DNA from: Catenuloplanes niger
GTDB taxonomy: Bacteria > Actinomycetota > Actinomycetes > Mycobacteriales > Micromonosporaceae
Length of the DNA: 64,000 nt
Direction: 5' to 3'
Assembly (NCBI RefSeq): GCF_031458255.1
Contig: NZ_JAVDYC010000001.1
Span: 3,543,001 to 3,607,000, forward strand
Every line of letters starts with the position of its first letter. Position 1 is the stretch's first letter. The notes below the pieces were generated by a model that worked only from the letters and a program-made list of their open reading frames with translations, was not told the DNA's origin and searched no databases. Both the position numbers and the translations under genes were made by a program. Shown piece by piece: positions 48,330-58,477 of this stretch.

Positions 48330-48905
48330 TCACTCGTCGAAGTCGCCGTCCTGGATCTTCCGGAGGCGCTTGCGGGCCTGTTTCGCCGCCCACCGCTGCG
48401 GCTCACCGCTCGCCAGCCCGGCGATCGTCGCGATCACCAGAAAGATTCCCCACGGCCCGGCGACCCAACCCGGCCAGAACGTGCCGACGCCGTCCTCGCC
48501 CTGCACCGCCTGCAGGACCCAGATCGCCACCACGATGCCGACGACACCCAGATAGGGCGCCCAGTTCTCGATCAGCCAGCGGCGCGTCGCGTCCAGGTAC
48601 CGCCCGTCCGCCCCGACCGGCCACTCCGGCACCACGACCGCACCCGGCACCGCCCCGGCCACGGGCACCGCACTCGTCCCCGGCACCGCGAGCCCCTGCC
48701 GCTCCGCGGACGCCACGTCGGGCAGGTCGTTCAGCAGGCCGTCCAGCTCGCCGTAGGTCTTCGCCGCATATGCCCGGCCGAGCCGCTCGTCGAACTCGGC
48801 CAGATCCAGCCGGCCCTCCCCGAGCGCGACGCGCAGCCGCTCCGCGACCGCCTCGCGATCAGCGTCGGCCGCACGCATCTCCTCGCGCCCCATGCGCACC
48901 AGCAT
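48330..48905 (-). CDS. DUF1707 domain protein with two membrane segments
   Basis: About 191 residues. The N-terminal DUF1707 domain reads MRAADADREAVAERL, GEGRLDLAEFDERLGRAYAAKTYGEL and LLNDLP. After a Pro/Val linker and a 'RRWLIENWAPYL' lead-in there are two hydrophobic segments (YLGVVGIVVAIWVLQAV and GPWGIFLVIATIAGLASG), and the end is basic then acidic. In actinobacteria DUF1707 is a small helical domain fused to membrane tails, with no assigned function. Starts at 48905, 48893 or 48935 are all possible. It lies between map and infA. Confidence 0.82.
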   Translation of the reverse strand: MLVRMGREEMRAADADREAVAERLRVALGEGRLDLAEFDERLGRAYAAKTYGELDGLLNDLPDVASAERQGLAVPGTSAVPVAGAVPGAVVVPEWPVGADGRYLDATRRWLIENWAPYLGVVGIVVAIWVLQAVQGEDGVGTFWPGWVAGPWGIFLVIATIAGLASGEPQRWAAKQARKRLRKIQDGDFDE

Positions 48906-49044
48906 GGCACCGCCCGACAACCCAATCAAGATCATCTGTGGGTACGGATGGCACCGTCCCCGGCCTCACCGGGAGGCACCCGGCACCCACCCGGCCAGAA
49001 CCCCCGGCAGCGACGCCCGACCGCGACCGCGCCCCCGAAACGCG

Positions 49045-49102
49045 CGTGATCCAGGTGTCCCCGCATGCCGCCGGCGCGACGTGCGGGGACACCTGGATCA
49101 CG
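49045..49102. repeat. Perfect 21-bp inverted repeat near the 3' end of map
   Basis: The 21 bases 49045-49065 (starting CGTGATCCAGGTG) are exactly complementary to 49082-49102, with a 16-nt GC-rich loop between. It is 28 bp beyond the map stop. It may serve as a hairpin terminator for secY-adk-map, but its length and perfection are unusual and there is no U-tract. Confidence 0.85.
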
Positions 49103-49129
49103 GAAGTTGCGTACGTGCGCGGCGGCCGG

Positions 49130-49972
49130 TCAGCTCTCGACCGGCTGGCGCGCGGTGACCAGGTCCCCGAGGCGCTCGCGGCCGCCGTCGAGCGCGGTCA
49201 GCACCCAGATGCCGTCCTCCAGCAGCGCCATCGAGTGCTCGACGTGCGCCGCCACGGACCGGTCCTTGGTGATCACCGTCCAGCCGTCGGACAGCTCGAT
49301 CGACTTCGGTGAACCGAGCGTGATCATCGGCTCGATCGCCAGGCACAGCCCGTTCGTCAGCGAGATGCCCCGCCCCGGCCGGCCGTAGTTCAGCACGTGC
49401 GGGTCCTGGTGCATCTCCGTGCCGATGCCGTGCCCGCCGTACCCCTCGACGATCCCGTAGCGGCCGCCCGCGCGCACGGCCTGCTCCACCGCGTGCGAGA
49501 TGTCGGACAGCTTGCCCCGCCCGGACGCCGCACCGCGTGCCGCCGCCGCCAGCCCGGCCCACATCGCGTCCTCCGCGACCGCGGCCATCTTCAGCAGCTC
49601 CGGCCGCACCTCACCGACGCCGACCGTGATCGCCGAGTCGCCGTGCCAGCCGTCCAGCACCGCGCCGCAGTCGATCGAGATCAGGTCGCCCTCCTGGAGG
49701 ACCTGCTTCTCCGACGGGATCGCGTGCACGATCTGCTCGTTCACCGAGGAGCAGATCGAGGCCGGGTAGCCGTGGTAGCCCTTGAACGACGGCACCGCGC
49801 CGGCGTCCCGGATGACCGACTCGGCGACCCGGTCCAGGTCCGCGGTGGAGACGCCCGGCGCGACCGCCTTGCGCATCTGCTCCAGGGCCTCCGCCACGAC
49901 GAGCCCGGCGGCCCGCATCTTGACTATCTGGTCCGTGGTCTTCAGCTGAATCTTCAGCTGCTGGCGGCGCAT
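49130..49972 (-). CDS. map: Methionine aminopeptidase, type I
   Basis: Removes the initiator Met from nascent proteins. 280 residues. ATG 49972 (GAGGG 5 nt upstream) gives MRRQQLKIQLKTTDQIVKMR. The metal ligands can be placed in the family's pattern: Asp in SIDCGAVLDGWHGDSA (two Asp), His in YGGHGIGTEMHQDPHV, Glu in LAIEPMITLG and Glu in AAHVEHSMALLEDG. There is no N-terminal zinc-finger extension. It follows adk with a 116-bp gap. Confidence 0.97.
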   Translation of the reverse strand: MRRQQLKIQLKTTDQIVKMRAAGLVVAEALEQMRKAVAPGVSTADLDRVAESVIRDAGAVPSFKGYHGYPASICSSVNEQIVHAIPSEKQVLQEGDLISIDCGAVLDGWHGDSAITVGVGEVRPELLKMAAVAEDAMWAGLAAAARGAASGRGKLSDISHAVEQAVRAGGRYGIVEGYGGHGIGTEMHQDPHVLNYGRPGRGISLTNGLCLAIEPMITLGSPKSIELSDGWTVITKDRSVAAHVEHSMALLEDGIWVLTALDGGRERLGDLVTARQPVES

Positions 49973-50088
49973 GCGTACCCTCTGACTCTCGTGCACGTGT
50001 CGGCGCCGCTCAGCGACGCCCTGAACGGCCAGAGCCGGCGCAACCGCTGTGCGGCCGGCCGGCTCTCCCCGCTTCGATGGCGGCCGGT

Positions 50089-50742
50089 TCAGCCGCCGTA
50101 GGACCGCAGTGCGTCGATCGCGCGGACCGTGACGTCCTCGACCGGGCCGGTGGCGTCGATGCCGACCAGCTTGCCCTGGGCCCCGTAGTAGTCGACCAGC
50201 GGAGCGGTGTCCCGGGCGTAGACCCGGAGCCGCTCCGCGATCGTCTCGGCCTTGTCGTCGTCGCGCTGGAACAGCTCGCCGCCGCAGCGGTCGCAGATGT
50301 CCTCCCGCGACGGCGCGTCGAACTCGACGTGCCAGATCTTCCCGCAACCCCGGCAGGTGCGCCGGCCGGACAGGCGCCGGATCACCTCGTCGTCGTCGAC
50401 GACGAGCTCCAGCACGATGTCCAGCGCGGTGCCGAGGTCGGCCAGCAGCTTGTCCAGCGCGTTCGCCTGGGGCGTGGTGCGCGGGAAGCCGTCCAGCAGG
50501 AAGCCGTCCGCGGAGTCCGGCTCGGCCAGCCGCTCCCGGACCATGTTGATCGTGACCTCGTCCGGGACCAGCTGACCCGCGTCCATGTAGCGCTTGGCCT
50601 CGACACCGAGCGGCGTCCCCTGGGCCACGTTCGCCCGGAAGATGTCACCGGTCGAGATCTTCGGCACGGCCAGGTGGGCGGCGATGAACTCGGCCTGGGT
50701 CCCTTTGCCCGCCCCCGGGGGACCAACCAGTACGAGTCTCAC
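50089..50742 (-). CDS. adk: Adenylate kinase
   Basis: Interconverts ATP + AMP and 2 ADP. 217 residues from GTG 50742. The P-loop is [10 protein letters not shown], the AMP-binding segment includes [12 protein letters not shown], and [15 protein letters not shown] is diagnostic. The LID domain is the long form with a four-Cys zinc site (CRGCGK and CDRCGG). It lies 37 bp after secY, the usual arrangement. Confidence 0.98.
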   Translation of the reverse strand: MRLVLVGPPGAGKGTQAEFIAAHLAVPKISTGDIFRANVAQGTPLGVEAKRYMDAGQLVPDEVTINMVRERLAEPDSADGFLLDGFPRTTPQANALDKLLADLGTALDIVLELVVDDDEVIRRLSGRRTCRGCGKIWHVEFDAPSREDICDRCGGELFQRDDDKAETIAERLRVYARDTAPLVDYYGAQGKLVGIDATGPVEDVTVRAIDALRSYGG

Positions 50743-50779
50743 CTATGCGCCCCCCTGGCTCGCTCGCTCCGCCCGCCCA

Positions 50780-52111
50780 CTAGCGCAGGAACCCTTCGTA
50801 GTTCCGCTGCATGAGCTGGCTCTCGATCTGCTTCACCGTCTCCAAGCCCACACCAACCATGATGAGCACCGCGGTGCCACCGAACGGGAAGTTCTGGAAC
50901 TGGTTGTTGTCGAGCCAGATGAAGAAGAAGTTGGGCAGGATGGAGATCACACCAAGGTACAGCGAACCGGGCAGCGTGATGCGACTAAGGATGAAGTCAA
51001 GATAGTCCGCCGTCGGCTTCCCCGGGCGGATACCCGGGACGAACCCGCCGTACTTCTTCATGTTCTCCGCGACCTCGGTCGGGTTGAACGTGATGGAGAC
51101 GTAGAAGTACGTGAAGAAGATGATCAGGAGGAAGTAGATCACGATGTGGATCCACGACGCCGGATCGACGATGTTGTTCTGCACCCAGGACTGCACCGGG
51201 CCCGGGTCGTTCTGGTCGAAGAACTGCAGGATCAGCTGCGGCAGGTAGAGCAGCGAGGACGCGAAGATCACCGGGATGACACCGGCCTGGTTGACCTTCA
51301 GCGGGATGTACGTCGAGGTGCCGCCGTACATCTTCCGGCCGATCATGCGCTTCGCGTACTGCACCGGGATGCGGCGCTGTGCCTGCTCGATGAAGACGAC
51401 CAGCGTGATGACCAGCAGGACCATCACGAGAACCGCGATGAACCAGCCCCAGCCGCGGGACTCCTTGATCGCCCAGCCCTCGCTGGGGAGGCGCGCCGCG
51501 ATCGAGGTGAAGATCAGAACCGACATGCCGTTGCCGACGCCGCGGTCGGTGATCAGCTCGCCGAGCCACATCACCACACCGGTGCCGGCGGTCATCGTGA
51601 TGACCAGCGCCACCAGGGTGATCCACATCGGCAGCCCGGTGTTCTCCGGGACGATGGGGAACTGGTCGCACTGGTTGCTGAACAGCTGACCGGACCGCGC
51701 CAGGGCCACGAAGGCCGAGGACTGCAGGACCGCGAGGCCGAGCGTCAGGTACCGCGTGTACTGGGTGATCTTCGCCTGGCCGGACTGGCCCTCCTTGCGG
51801 AGCTGTTCGAGGCGCGGGATCACCACCGTCAGGAGCTGCAGGATGATCGACGCGGTGATGTAGGGCATGATGCCCAGCGCGAAGACCGAGAGAGACAACA
51901 GCGCGCCGCCGGAGAAGAGGTTCAGCAGCGAGAAGACCCCGCTGGTGGCCCCGCTCTCCATGACGTCGATGCACTTCTGCACGTTGCTGAACGAGACGCC
52001 AGGGCTGGGGAGTGTCGCTCCGAGCCGGTAGACCGCGATGATGGCGACTGTAAACAGCAGCTTTTTGCGCAGGTCAGGCGTGCGGAACGCACTGAGAAAG
52101 GCGGAGAGCAA
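50780..52111 (-). CDS. secY: Protein translocase subunit SecY
   Basis: The central channel of the Sec translocon, 443 residues with ten predicted membrane helices. The N-terminus LLSAFLSAFRTPDLRKKLLFT, the plug/second-helix GATLPSPGVS, SVFALGIMPYITASIILQLL and the C-terminal loop GIRPGKPTADYLD are conserved. TTG 52111 is chosen because AGGAGGAAGAAG immediately precedes it and the length matches; an in-frame ATG at 52186 would add 25 residues and place this Shine-Dalgarno inside the gene. Confidence 0.97.
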   Translation of the reverse strand: MLSAFLSAFRTPDLRKKLLFTVAIIAVYRLGATLPSPGVSFSNVQKCIDVMESGATSGVFSLLNLFSGGALLSLSVFALGIMPYITASIILQLLTVVIPRLEQLRKEGQSGQAKITQYTRYLTLGLAVLQSSAFVALARSGQLFSNQCDQFPIVPENTGLPMWITLVALVITMTAGTGVVMWLGELITDRGVGNGMSVLIFTSIAARLPSEGWAIKESRGWGWFIAVLVMVLLVITLVVFIEQAQRRIPVQYAKRMIGRKMYGGTSTYIPLKVNQAGVIPVIFASSLLYLPQLILQFFDQNDPGPVQSWVQNNIVDPASWIHIVIYFLLIIFFTYFYVSITFNPTEVAENMKKYGGFVPGIRPGKPTADYLDFILSRITLPGSLYLGVISILPNFFFIWLDNNQFQNFPFGGTAVLIMVGVGLETVKQIESQLMQRNYEGFLR

Positions 52112-52199
52112 CTTCTTCCTCCTGCGCGAGGTAGCCGCCACGATGGCGGTCGGAGCGGGTCCCGGTTGCGACACCCGCGTATCCATGGGCTGGAAACGG

Positions 52200-52229
52200 A
52201 CTCTAACAGTCGGCGACGTGTCCGGTCAG
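52200..52229 (-). promoter_or_regulatory. Probable promoter of secY-adk-map
   Basis: On the minus strand, CTGACC (52224-52229) and TAGAGT (52200-52205) are 18 bp apart, predicting a start near 52193 and an 80-nt leader. A second -10-like TAATAT lies at 52257-52262. The 284-bp gap between rplO and secY also holds the rplO terminator. Confidence 0.5.
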
Positions 52230-52332
52230 CGTGGCCGGGCACATACACCGGCCCCGATATTAACGGCACGGCGTAGTCGGTTCGACACCGCGCCTCCCCT
52301 TTTAACGGTGCGATGCCTCACCAGACACTACG

Positions 52333-52382
52333 ACGAGGGTGCTGATCCGCCCACCATCGGCAGGCGAATTCAGCACCCTCGT
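52333..52382 (-). terminator. Hairpin after rplO (end of the S10-spc cluster)
   Basis: ACGAGGGTGCTGA (52333-52345) and TCAGCACCCTCGT (52370-52382) form a perfect 13-bp stem with a 24-nt loop, 14 bp after the rplO stop. No U-tract follows, so it may be a leaky terminator or a processing site. Confidence 0.65.
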
Positions 52383-52395
52383 ACGCATGTCGTGC

Positions 52396-52839
52396 TTACA
52401 GCTCGGTCGCCGAGCCGCCGGCCGCCGCGATCTTCTCCTTGGCCGACGCGCTGAACGCATCCGCCTTGACCTGGATCGCAACGCCGTTCAGGTCGCCCGT
52501 GCCGAGCACCTTGACCGCGTGACCGCGGCGAACCGCGCCCGCCGCGACCAGCTCGTCCGGGCCGACCTCGCCGCCGTTCGGGAACAGCTCGGCGAGGCGG
52601 TCCAGGTTCACGACCTGGAAGACGACCTTGTTCTTGTTCTTGAAGCCCTTCATCTTCGGCAGGCGCATGTGGATGGGCATCTGGCCACCCTCGAACGCCG
52701 CCGAGATGTTCTTGCGGGCCTTGGAACCCTTGGTACCGCGACCGGCGGTCTTGCCCTTGGAGCCCTCACCGCGACCCACGCGGGTCTTGGCCTTCTTGGC
52801 TCCGGGTGCCGGCCGAAGGTCATGAATCCGGATGGTCAT
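52396..52839 (-). CDS. rplO: 50S ribosomal protein L15
   Basis: 147 residues. Start [22 protein letters not shown]; the basic Gly-rich segment [21 protein letters not shown] and [18 protein letters not shown] are typical. The ATG overlaps the rpmD stop by 1 nt (TAATG). It is the last gene of the S10-spc run, separated from secY by a terminator and promoter. Confidence 0.98.
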   Translation of the reverse strand: MTIRIHDLRPAPGAKKAKTRVGRGEGSKGKTAGRGTKGSKARKNISAAFEGGQMPIHMRLPKMKGFKNKNKVVFQVVNLDRLAELFPNGGEVGPDELVAAGAVRRGHAVKVLGTGDLNGVAIQVKADAFSASAKEKIAAAGGSATEL

Positions 52840-53021
52840 TAGTCGACCTCCTCCACCCTCACGAGGTGGTTCACCGCGAAGATCATGCCGCGAATCTCCG
52901 GCCGATCCTCCTTGACCACCACATCGTTGATCCGCTTCAGGCCGAGCGAACGCAGCGACTCACGCTGGTTGTGCTTGGCGCCGATCGTGGACCGCAGCTG
53001 CGTCACCTTCAGGCGAGCCAT
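52839..53021 (-). CDS. rpmD: 50S ribosomal protein L30
   Basis: 60 residues: [19 protein letters not shown], then [20 protein letters not shown] and [19 protein letters not shown] 53021 lies 1 nt after the rpsE stop, so translation is coupled. The frame is open for 72 codons upstream, inside rpsE, but lacks family residues there. Confidence 0.97.
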   Translation of the reverse strand: MARLKVTQLRSTIGAKHNQRESLRSLGLKRINDVVVKEDRPEIRGMIFAVNHLVRVEEVD

Positions 53022-53022
53022 C

Positions 53023-53646
53023 TCAGACCCCCGCCCCTGCACGCGCCGCGAGCATGGCGGCCGGAGCGACGTCCTCGACCGGCAGGCCACGACGGGCCGC
53101 GACAGCCTCGGGCGACTCGAGCTTCTTGAGAGCCGCCACCGTGGCGTGCACGATGTTGATCGGGTTGGACGAGCCCAGCGACTTCGACAGGATGTCGTGG
53201 ATGCCCGCGCACTCCAGCACGGCACGCACCGGGCCACCGGCGATGACGCCGGTACCGGCGGAGGCCGGCTTCAGGAGCACGACACCGGCGGCGTCCTCAC
53301 CCTGCACCGGGTGCGGGATGGACGCGGCGATGCGCGGCACCTTGAAGAAGTGCTTCTTGGCCTCCTCGACACCCTTGGCGATCGCCGCGGGCACCTCCTT
53401 GGCCTTGCCGTAGCCGACACCGACGGTTCCGTCGCCGTCGCCCACGATCACGAGCGCGGTGAAGCTGAAGCGACGACCGCCCTTGACGACCTTCGCGACA
53501 CGGTTGATCGCGACGACCCGCTCGAGGTGCGGGGTCTTCTCGGCCGGAGCGTTACCCCGGCCACCGTCGCGGCCGCGGCCCTCGCGACGGCCGCCGCCAC
53601 CTTCAGAACCGCCGGACCCGCCGCCTCGGCGCTGTTGACCTGGCAT
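53023..53646 (-). CDS. rpsE: 30S ribosomal protein S5
   Basis: 207 residues. A Gly/Arg-rich N-terminal extension of about 38 residues precedes the S5 double-stranded-RNA-binding domain ([30 protein letters not shown]) and the second domain ([41 protein letters not shown]). It starts 12 bp after rplR. Confidence 0.98.
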   Translation of the reverse strand: MPGQQRRGGGSGGSEGGGGRREGRGRDGGRGNAPAEKTPHLERVVAINRVAKVVKGGRRFSFTALVIVGDGDGTVGVGYGKAKEVPAAIAKGVEEAKKHFFKVPRIAASIPHPVQGEDAAGVVLLKPASAGTGVIAGGPVRAVLECAGIHDILSKSLGSSNPINIVHATVAALKKLESPEAVAARRGLPVEDVAPAAMLAARAGAGV

Positions 53647-53658
53647 TGGTCTTCCTTC

Positions 53659-54054
53659 CTAGAACTCGAGTCCGGCTTCGCGGGCGGCCGACGCCAGGGC
53701 GGCGATGCGCCCCGCGTACCGGTTACCGCCGCGGTCGAAGACGACCTTGCTGACGCCAGCGGCCTTGGCCCGCTCGGCGAGGAGCGCGCCGACCTTGCCG
53801 GCCAGGGCGCTCTTGTCGCCCTCGCCGCCACGGATGGTGGCGTCCATCGTCGAGGCCGACGCCAGGGTGTGACCCTTGGTGTCGTCCACGACCTGGGCCG
53901 TGATGTGCCGCAGGGACCGGGTGACGACCAGGCGAGGACGCTCCTCCGTGCCACGCACGACGGTGCGCAGCCGGAAGTGACGACGCGCGCGGCCGACGGC
54001 CCGCTTCGCGGCGATCCCGCCGCCGTTGCGGCGCTTGAGCAGCGTGGCGCTCAC
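53659..54054 (-). CDS. rplR: 50S ribosomal protein L18
   Basis: 131 residues from GTG 54054, which overlaps the rplF stop by 4 nt. [33 protein letters not shown] and [28 protein letters not shown] are diagnostic. It binds 5S rRNA together with L5. Confidence 0.98.
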   Translation of the reverse strand: MSATLLKRRNGGGIAAKRAVGRARRHFRLRTVVRGTEERPRLVVTRSLRHITAQVVDDTKGHTLASASTMDATIRGGEGDKSALAGKVGALLAERAKAAGVSKVVFDRGGNRYAGRIAALASAAREAGLEF

Positions 54055-54593
54055 TTCTTGCCTGCCTTTCCAGCCTTGCGGCGGATGACCTCGCCCTGGT
54101 ACTTCACACCCTTGCCCTTGTAGGGCTCCGGCGGACGGATCTTGCGGATGTTCGCGGAGACCTCGCCCACCAGCTGCTTGTCGATGCCGGCCACGTGGAA
54201 CAGGGTCGGGCGCTCGACGGTGAACGTGATGCCGGCCGGGGGCTGGATCACGACAGGGTGCGAGAAGCCGAGGGCGAACTCGAGGTCGTTGCCCTTGGCG
54301 GTGACGCGGTAACCGGTGCCGTTGATCTCCAGCGACTTCCGGTAACCCTCGGTCACGCCGACGATCATGTTGGCGACGAGCGTCCGGCTGAGGCCGTGCA
54401 GCTCCTTCGCCTTGCGCTCGTCGTTGGGGCGGCTGACCTGAATGGTGCCGTCCTCAGCGCGCTCAGCGGTGATCGGCTCCGCCAGGGTGTGCGACAGCTC
54501 GCCCTTGGGGCCCTTCACCGTGACAACGGCGCCGTCGATCTTGACATCGACATTGGCCGGCACGGTAATCGACTTACGTCCGATTCGCGACAT
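54051..54593 (-). CDS. rplF: 50S ribosomal protein L6
   Basis: 180 residues starting [21 protein letters not shown]. The duplicated L6 fold is visible, with [14 protein letters not shown], then [23 protein letters not shown], and the C-terminal signature [19 protein letters not shown] that contacts 23S rRNA. It is coupled to rplR by a 4-nt overlap. Confidence 0.98.
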   Translation of the reverse strand: MSRIGRKSITVPANVDVKIDGAVVTVKGPKGELSHTLAEPITAERAEDGTIQVSRPNDERKAKELHGLSRTLVANMIVGVTEGYRKSLEINGTGYRVTAKGNDLEFALGFSHPVVIQPPAGITFTVERPTLFHVAGIDKQLVGEVSANIRKIRPPEPYKGKGVKYQGEVIRRKAGKAGKK

Positions 54594-54605
54594 TAGAGCT
54601 CTTCC

Positions 54606-55013
54606 TCACCAGACGTAGGCGAGGACTTCCCCGCCCACCCCTCGCTTGCGGGCCTGCCGGTCGGTGAGCAGCCCCTGGGACGTCGAGATGATCGCCACGC
54701 CGAGACCGCCGAGCACGCGCGGCAGCTCCGGGGACTTGGCGTACACCCGCAGGCCGGGCTTGGACACCCGACGGATGCCGGCGAGGCTGCGCTCGCGGCT
54801 CGAGCCGTACTTCAGCTCGACCACCAGCTTCTTGCCGACGACGTCCTCTTCCGGGTCCTCGACCGACCAGCTGGCGATGTAACCCTCGGCCTTGAGGACC
54901 TCGGCGATGTTCGCCTTGATCTTCGAGTAGGGCATCGCCACCCGGTCGTGATACGCCTGGTTGGCGTTACGCAGACGCGTGAGCATGTCTGCGATCGGGT
55001 CAGTCATGGTCAT
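54606..55013 (-). CDS. rpsH: 30S ribosomal protein S8
   Basis: 135 residues: [19 protein letters not shown], then [20 protein letters not shown], and the C-terminal [21 protein letters not shown] and [20 protein letters not shown]-type end. ATG 55013 and ATG 55007 are both possible starts; the AAAGG upstream is 11 nt away from the first. In E. coli S8 represses the spc operon; no matching leader was identified here. Confidence 0.97.
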   Translation of the reverse strand: MTMTDPIADMLTRLRNANQAYHDRVAMPYSKIKANIAEVLKAEGYIASWSVEDPEEDVVGKKLVVELKYGSSRERSLAGIRRVSKPGLRVYAKSPELPRVLGGLGVAIISTSQGLLTDRQARKRGVGGEVLAYVW

Positions 55014-55116
55014 TGGTTTGTCAGCCTTTCTCGCCGGGGTTCCCAGGCGATGTGCCGGGGCCTACGGCGAAGAGGTGCCACTGTCTTGTCTGTGAAAATC
55101 GCAGCGTGGCGGATGG

Positions 55117-55302
55117 TTACCAGGAAGCCTTCGACACACCGGGCAGCTCGCCGCGGTGGGCCATCTCCCGGATGCAGACGCGGCACAGTCCGAACTTGCG
55201 GTAGACGGCCTTCGGCCGGCCGCACCGCTGGCAACGGGTGTACGCGCGCACCGCGAACTTCGGCTTCGCGGCCGCCTTCAGGATCAGCGCCTTCTTGGCC
55301 AT
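55117..55302 (-). CDS. rpsN: 30S ribosomal protein S14, zinc-binding type (type Z)
   Basis: 61 residues: [21 protein letters not shown], then [20 protein letters not shown], which has the four zinc Cys, and [18 protein letters not shown]. The short C+ form is normal for actinobacteria; a longer zinc-free paralogue often exists elsewhere in the genome under Zur control. ATG 55302 is the family start. Confidence 0.97.
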   Translation of the reverse strand: MAKKALILKAAAKPKFAVRAYTRCQRCGRPKAVYRKFGLCRVCIREMAHRGELPGVSKASW

Positions 55303-55309
55303 GTCTCGC

Positions 55310-55879
55310 TCACTGCTCCTTGAACGGGAAGCCAAGGAGCTTCAGCAGCGCCCGGCCCTCATCGTCGGTCTTCGCCGAGGTCACCACGGTGATGTCCATG
55401 CCCCGGGTACGGTCGATCCGGTCCTGGTCGATCTCGTGGAAAACCGACTGCTCGGTCAGACCGAACGTGTAGTTGCCGTTGCCGTCGAGCTTGCGGCCGT
55501 CGAGCCCGCGGAAGTCGCGGATACGCGGCAGCGCGATCGACAGCAGCCGGTCCAGGAACTCCCACATCCGGTCGCCGCGAAGGGTGACCTTCGCGCCGAT
55601 CGGCATGCCCTCGCGCAGCTTGAACTGCGCGATGGACTTGCGGGCCCGGCGGACCAGCGGCTTCTGGCCGGTGATGGTGGCGAGGTCGCGCACGGCACCG
55701 TCGATGAGCTTCGCGTCACGCGCGGCCTCACCGACACCCATGTTGACCACGATCTTCACCAGACCGGGGACCTGCATGGCGTTCGAGTACTCGTACTGCT
55801 CACGCAGCTGCGCGATGATCTCGTTCCGGTACCGCGTCTTGAGACGCGGCTGGATCTTGGTTTCGGTAGCTGCCGTCAT
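55310..55879 (-). CDS. rplE: 50S ribosomal protein L5
   Basis: 189 residues. Conserved segments are [29 protein letters not shown]-type [24 protein letters not shown], then the [15 protein letters not shown]-like helix and [25 protein letters not shown] 55879, overlapping the rplX TGA by 1 nt, has AAGGA 6 nt upstream; GTG 55882 is an alternative. It binds 5S rRNA. Confidence 0.98.
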   Translation of the reverse strand: MTAATETKIQPRLKTRYRNEIIAQLREQYEYSNAMQVPGLVKIVVNMGVGEAARDAKLIDGAVRDLATITGQKPLVRRARKSIAQFKLREGMPIGAKVTLRGDRMWEFLDRLLSIALPRIRDFRGLDGRKLDGNGNYTFGLTEQSVFHEIDQDRIDRTRGMDITVVTSAKTDDEGRALLKLLGFPFKEQ

Positions 55880-56199
55880 CACAGTTCCTTACCGCTGCGG
55901 CGCGAGATACGGATCTTGGTGCCGTTCTCGTCGATCCGGTAGCCCACCCGGGTCCGGTTGCCGTCGGAGTCGACCACCATCACGTTCGACACGTGAATGG
56001 GGGCCTCCTGCGTCACGATGCCACCGGTCTTGGCGCCACGCTGGGTGGTCTGGATGCGCTGGTGCTTCTTGACTCGGTTCACGCCCTCGACCAGGACCTT
56101 GTCCAGGCGGGGGTAGGCCGCGATGACCTTACCCCGAACGCCCTTGTCCTTCCCGGCGATGACCTCGACCGTGTCGCCCTTCTTGACCTTCACGGTCAC
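55879..56199 (-). CDS. rplX: 50S ribosomal protein L24
   Basis: 106 residues. The KOW motif reads [26 protein letters not shown]; then [26 protein letters not shown]-type sequence (split in the conserved RVKKHQR and [15 protein letters not shown] blocks) and [19 protein letters not shown]. The GTG start overlaps the rplN stop by 4 nt. Confidence 0.98.
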   Translation of the reverse strand: MTVKVKKGDTVEVIAGKDKGVRGKVIAAYPRLDKVLVEGVNRVKKHQRIQTTQRGAKTGGIVTQEAPIHVSNVMVVDSDGNRTRVGYRIDENGTKIRISRRSGKEL

Positions 56200-56564
56200 A
56201 ACACCTCCGGGGCGAGCGAAATGATCTTCATGAACCGCTTGTCCCGCAGCTCGCGGCCCACCGGGCCGAAGATACGGGTGCCACGGGGGTCACCGCCGTC
56301 CTTGATGATCACGGCGGCGTTCTCGTCGAAGCGGATGTACGACCCGTCGGGCCGGCGCCGCTCCTTCGCGGTACGGACGACGACCGCCTTGACGACGTCG
56401 CCCTTCTTGACACCGGCGCCCGGGATCGCGTCCTTGACGGTGGCCACGATGACGTCGCCGATGCTCGCGTAGCGCCGACCCGAGCCGCCGAGCACCCGGA
56501 TGCACAGGATCTCCCTGGCACCCGTGTTGTCGGCGACGCGCAGTCGCGACTCCTGCTGGATCAC
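56196..56564 (-). CDS. rplN: 50S ribosomal protein L14
   Basis: 122 residues starting (GTG) [78 protein letters not shown] and [19 protein letters not shown] are all canonical. A 130-bp gap upstream, with no gene in it, separates it from rpsQ and may hold an internal promoter. Confidence 0.98.
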   Translation of the reverse strand: MIQQESRLRVADNTGAREILCIRVLGGSGRRYASIGDVIVATVKDAIPGAGVKKGDVVKAVVVRTAKERRRPDGSYIRFDENAAVIIKDGGDPRGTRIFGPVGRELRDKRFMKIISLAPEVL

Positions 56565-56694
56565 GTCTATCTCCTATGTCTGCCAGTTCTCCGCCCGGGA
56601 GGGGGCGGAGCTTGGCGGAACCTGGTCCGCGCTAGGCGCGGGCTGATTTCCCGCACCGACACGTGCCGGGGCCGAAGCCCCGGAACCTGTCGGG

Positions 56695-56970
56695 CTACTT
56701 CGCCTTCTCGAGGATCTCGACGATCCGCCACCGCTTGGTGGCCGACAGCGGCCGGGTCTCCATCAGGGAGACGCGGTCGCCGACGCCGGCGGCGTTCTGC
56801 TCGTCGTGCACCTTCAGCTTGCGGGTACGGCGGATGACCTTGCCGTACAGCGCGTGCTTGACGCGGTCCTCGACCTCGACGACGACGGTCTTGTCCATCT
56901 TGTCGCTCACGACAAGGCCCTCACGGACCTTGCGCTGACGGCGAGCGGCCGTGGCGTTCTCTTCACTCAT
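56695..56970 (-). CDS. rpsQ: 30S ribosomal protein S17
   Basis: 91 residues. [40 protein letters not shown] and [20 protein letters not shown] are family signatures. ATG 56970 overlaps the rpmC stop (TGATG); GTG 56973 is an alternative start one codon earlier. Confidence 0.97.
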   Translation of the reverse strand: MSEENATAARRQRKVREGLVVSDKMDKTVVVEVEDRVKHALYGKVIRRTRKLKVHDEQNAAGVGDRVSLMETRPLSATKRWRIVEILEKAK

Positions 56971-57203
56971 CACGCAGTCACCTCAGACGGCGCGGACGAG
57001 AGACCGAGCTCCCGCTCACGCAGAATCGTGTAGATCCGGGCAATCTCCCGGCGGACGACAGGCAGCCGCCGGTTGTTGTCGAGCTGCCCCGTGGCGCCCT
57101 GCACTCGGAGGTTGAACAGCTCCGCCTTGGCCTCCTTGAGCTTCGCGGTCAGCTCCTCGTCGGAGAGCTCACGGAACTCGGTGGCCTTGGTACCGGCTGC
57201 CAT
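56970..57203 (-). CDS. rpmC: 50S ribosomal protein L29
   Basis: 77 residues: [40 protein letters not shown] and [22 protein letters not shown] 57203 overlaps the rplP stop; a GTG one codon earlier is possible. L29 lies near the polypeptide exit tunnel. The last ~10 residues are variable. Confidence 0.97.
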   Translation of the reverse strand: MAAGTKATEFRELSDEELTAKLKEAKAELFNLRVQGATGQLDNNRRLPVVRREIARIYTILRERELGLSSAPSEVTA

Positions 57204-57628
57204 CACGCCTCACCCACTTCGCGCTTCACGATGCGGCACTTCATCGGCAGCTTGTGAATCGCGCGGCGCATCGCCTCACGCGCGATCGCCTCGTTCGGGA
57301 AGGACATCTCGAACAGGACGCGGCCCGGCTTGATGTTCGCGACCCACCACTCGGGCGAGCCCTTACCGGAACCCATACGGGTCTCAGCCGGCTTCTTGGT
57401 CAGCGCCTGGTCCGGGAAGATCGTGATCCAGACCTTGCCGCCACGCTTGATGTGACGGGTCATCGCGATACGGGCCGACTCGATCTGCCGGTTGGTGACG
57501 TAGGCCGGCTCCAGAGCCTGGATGCCGAACTCACCGAACACCACTCGGTTGCCGCCCTTACTCGCACCGTGACGGTCCGGGTGGTGCGGCTTGCGGAAGC
57601 CCTTCGGGGGCTTGCGCGGGATCAGCAT
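57203..57628 (-). CDS. rplP: 50S ribosomal protein L16
   Basis: 141 residues: [80 protein letters not shown] and [15 protein letters not shown] are typical. It starts 3 bp after rpsC and overlaps rpmC. Confidence 0.98.
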   Translation of the reverse strand: MLIPRKPPKGFRKPHHPDRHGASKGGNRVVFGEFGIQALEPAYVTNRQIESARIAMTRHIKRGGKVWITIFPDQALTKKPAETRMGSGKGSPEWWVANIKPGRVLFEMSFPNEAIAREAMRRAIHKLPMKCRIVKREVGEA

Positions 57629-57631
57629 GTG

Positions 57632-58477
57632 TCAGCCCTCCTGCTGCGTTTCTGCGGCGGCCGGAGCGGTCTCGGCGGCCGGAGCCGCCGGAGCCTCGGA
57701 AGCCTGCGCGGCAGCCGCCGCGCGCCCGGCCTCGGTGCCGCCCGCGGTGGTGCCGGACGAACCGGACCGGCCACGACGCGGCCGCTCGGGCCGGTCGCCA
57801 CGCTCACGGCGCGGACGGGACGGAGCCGTGTCCTGCGGAGCCTCGCGGCCCGGCACGGCGTCACCCTTGTAGATCCACACCTTCACGCCGATCCGGCCGA
57901 AGGTGGTACGGGCCTCGAAGAAGCCGTACTCGATGTTGGCCCGCAGCGTGTGCAGCGGGACGCGACCCTCACGGTAGAACTCCGTGCGGCTCATCTCGGC
58001 GCCACCGAGGCGGCCCGAGACCTGCACCCGGATGCCCTTGCAGACCGGGTTCTTCATCGCGGACTGCATCGCCTTGCGCATGGCACGGCGGAAGCTGACC
58101 CGGCTGGAGAGCTGCTCGGCCACGCCCTGGGCAACCAGCTGCGCGTCCGACTCGGGGTTCTTGACCTCGAGGATGTTCAGCTGCACCTGCTTGCCGGTGA
58201 GCTTCTCCAGCTCGCCCCGGATCCGGTCCGCCTCCGCGCCCTTACGGCCGATGACGATGCCCGGACGGGCGGTGTGGATGTCGACGCGGACCCGGTCCCG
58301 GGTGCGCTCGATGTCAACCTTGGAGATGCCGGCACGCTCGAGGCCCCGGGACATCATCCGGCGGATCTTGACATCCTCGCCGATGTAGTCCTTGTAGAGC
58401 TTGTCCGCGAACCAGCGGGACTTCCAGTCGGTCGAGATGCCGAGTCGGAACCCGTGCGGGTGAACCTTCTGACCCAT
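57632..58477 (-). CDS. rpsC: 30S ribosomal protein S3
   Basis: 281 residues. The KH domain (about 38-110, [18 protein letters not shown]) and the C-terminal S3 domain ([37 protein letters not shown]) are complete. The last ~65 residues form an Arg/Pro- then Ala/Glu-rich tail, longer than in E. coli and typical for actinobacteria. The ATG overlaps the rplV stop (TAATG). Confidence 0.98.
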   Translation of the reverse strand: MGQKVHPHGFRLGISTDWKSRWFADKLYKDYIGEDVKIRRMMSRGLERAGISKVDIERTRDRVRVDIHTARPGIVIGRKGAEADRIRGELEKLTGKQVQLNILEVKNPESDAQLVAQGVAEQLSSRVSFRRAMRKAMQSAMKNPVCKGIRVQVSGRLGGAEMSRTEFYREGRVPLHTLRANIEYGFFEARTTFGRIGVKVWIYKGDAVPGREAPQDTAPSRPRRERGDRPERPRRGRSGSSGTTAGGTEAGRAAAAAQASEAPAAPAAETAPAAAETQQEG

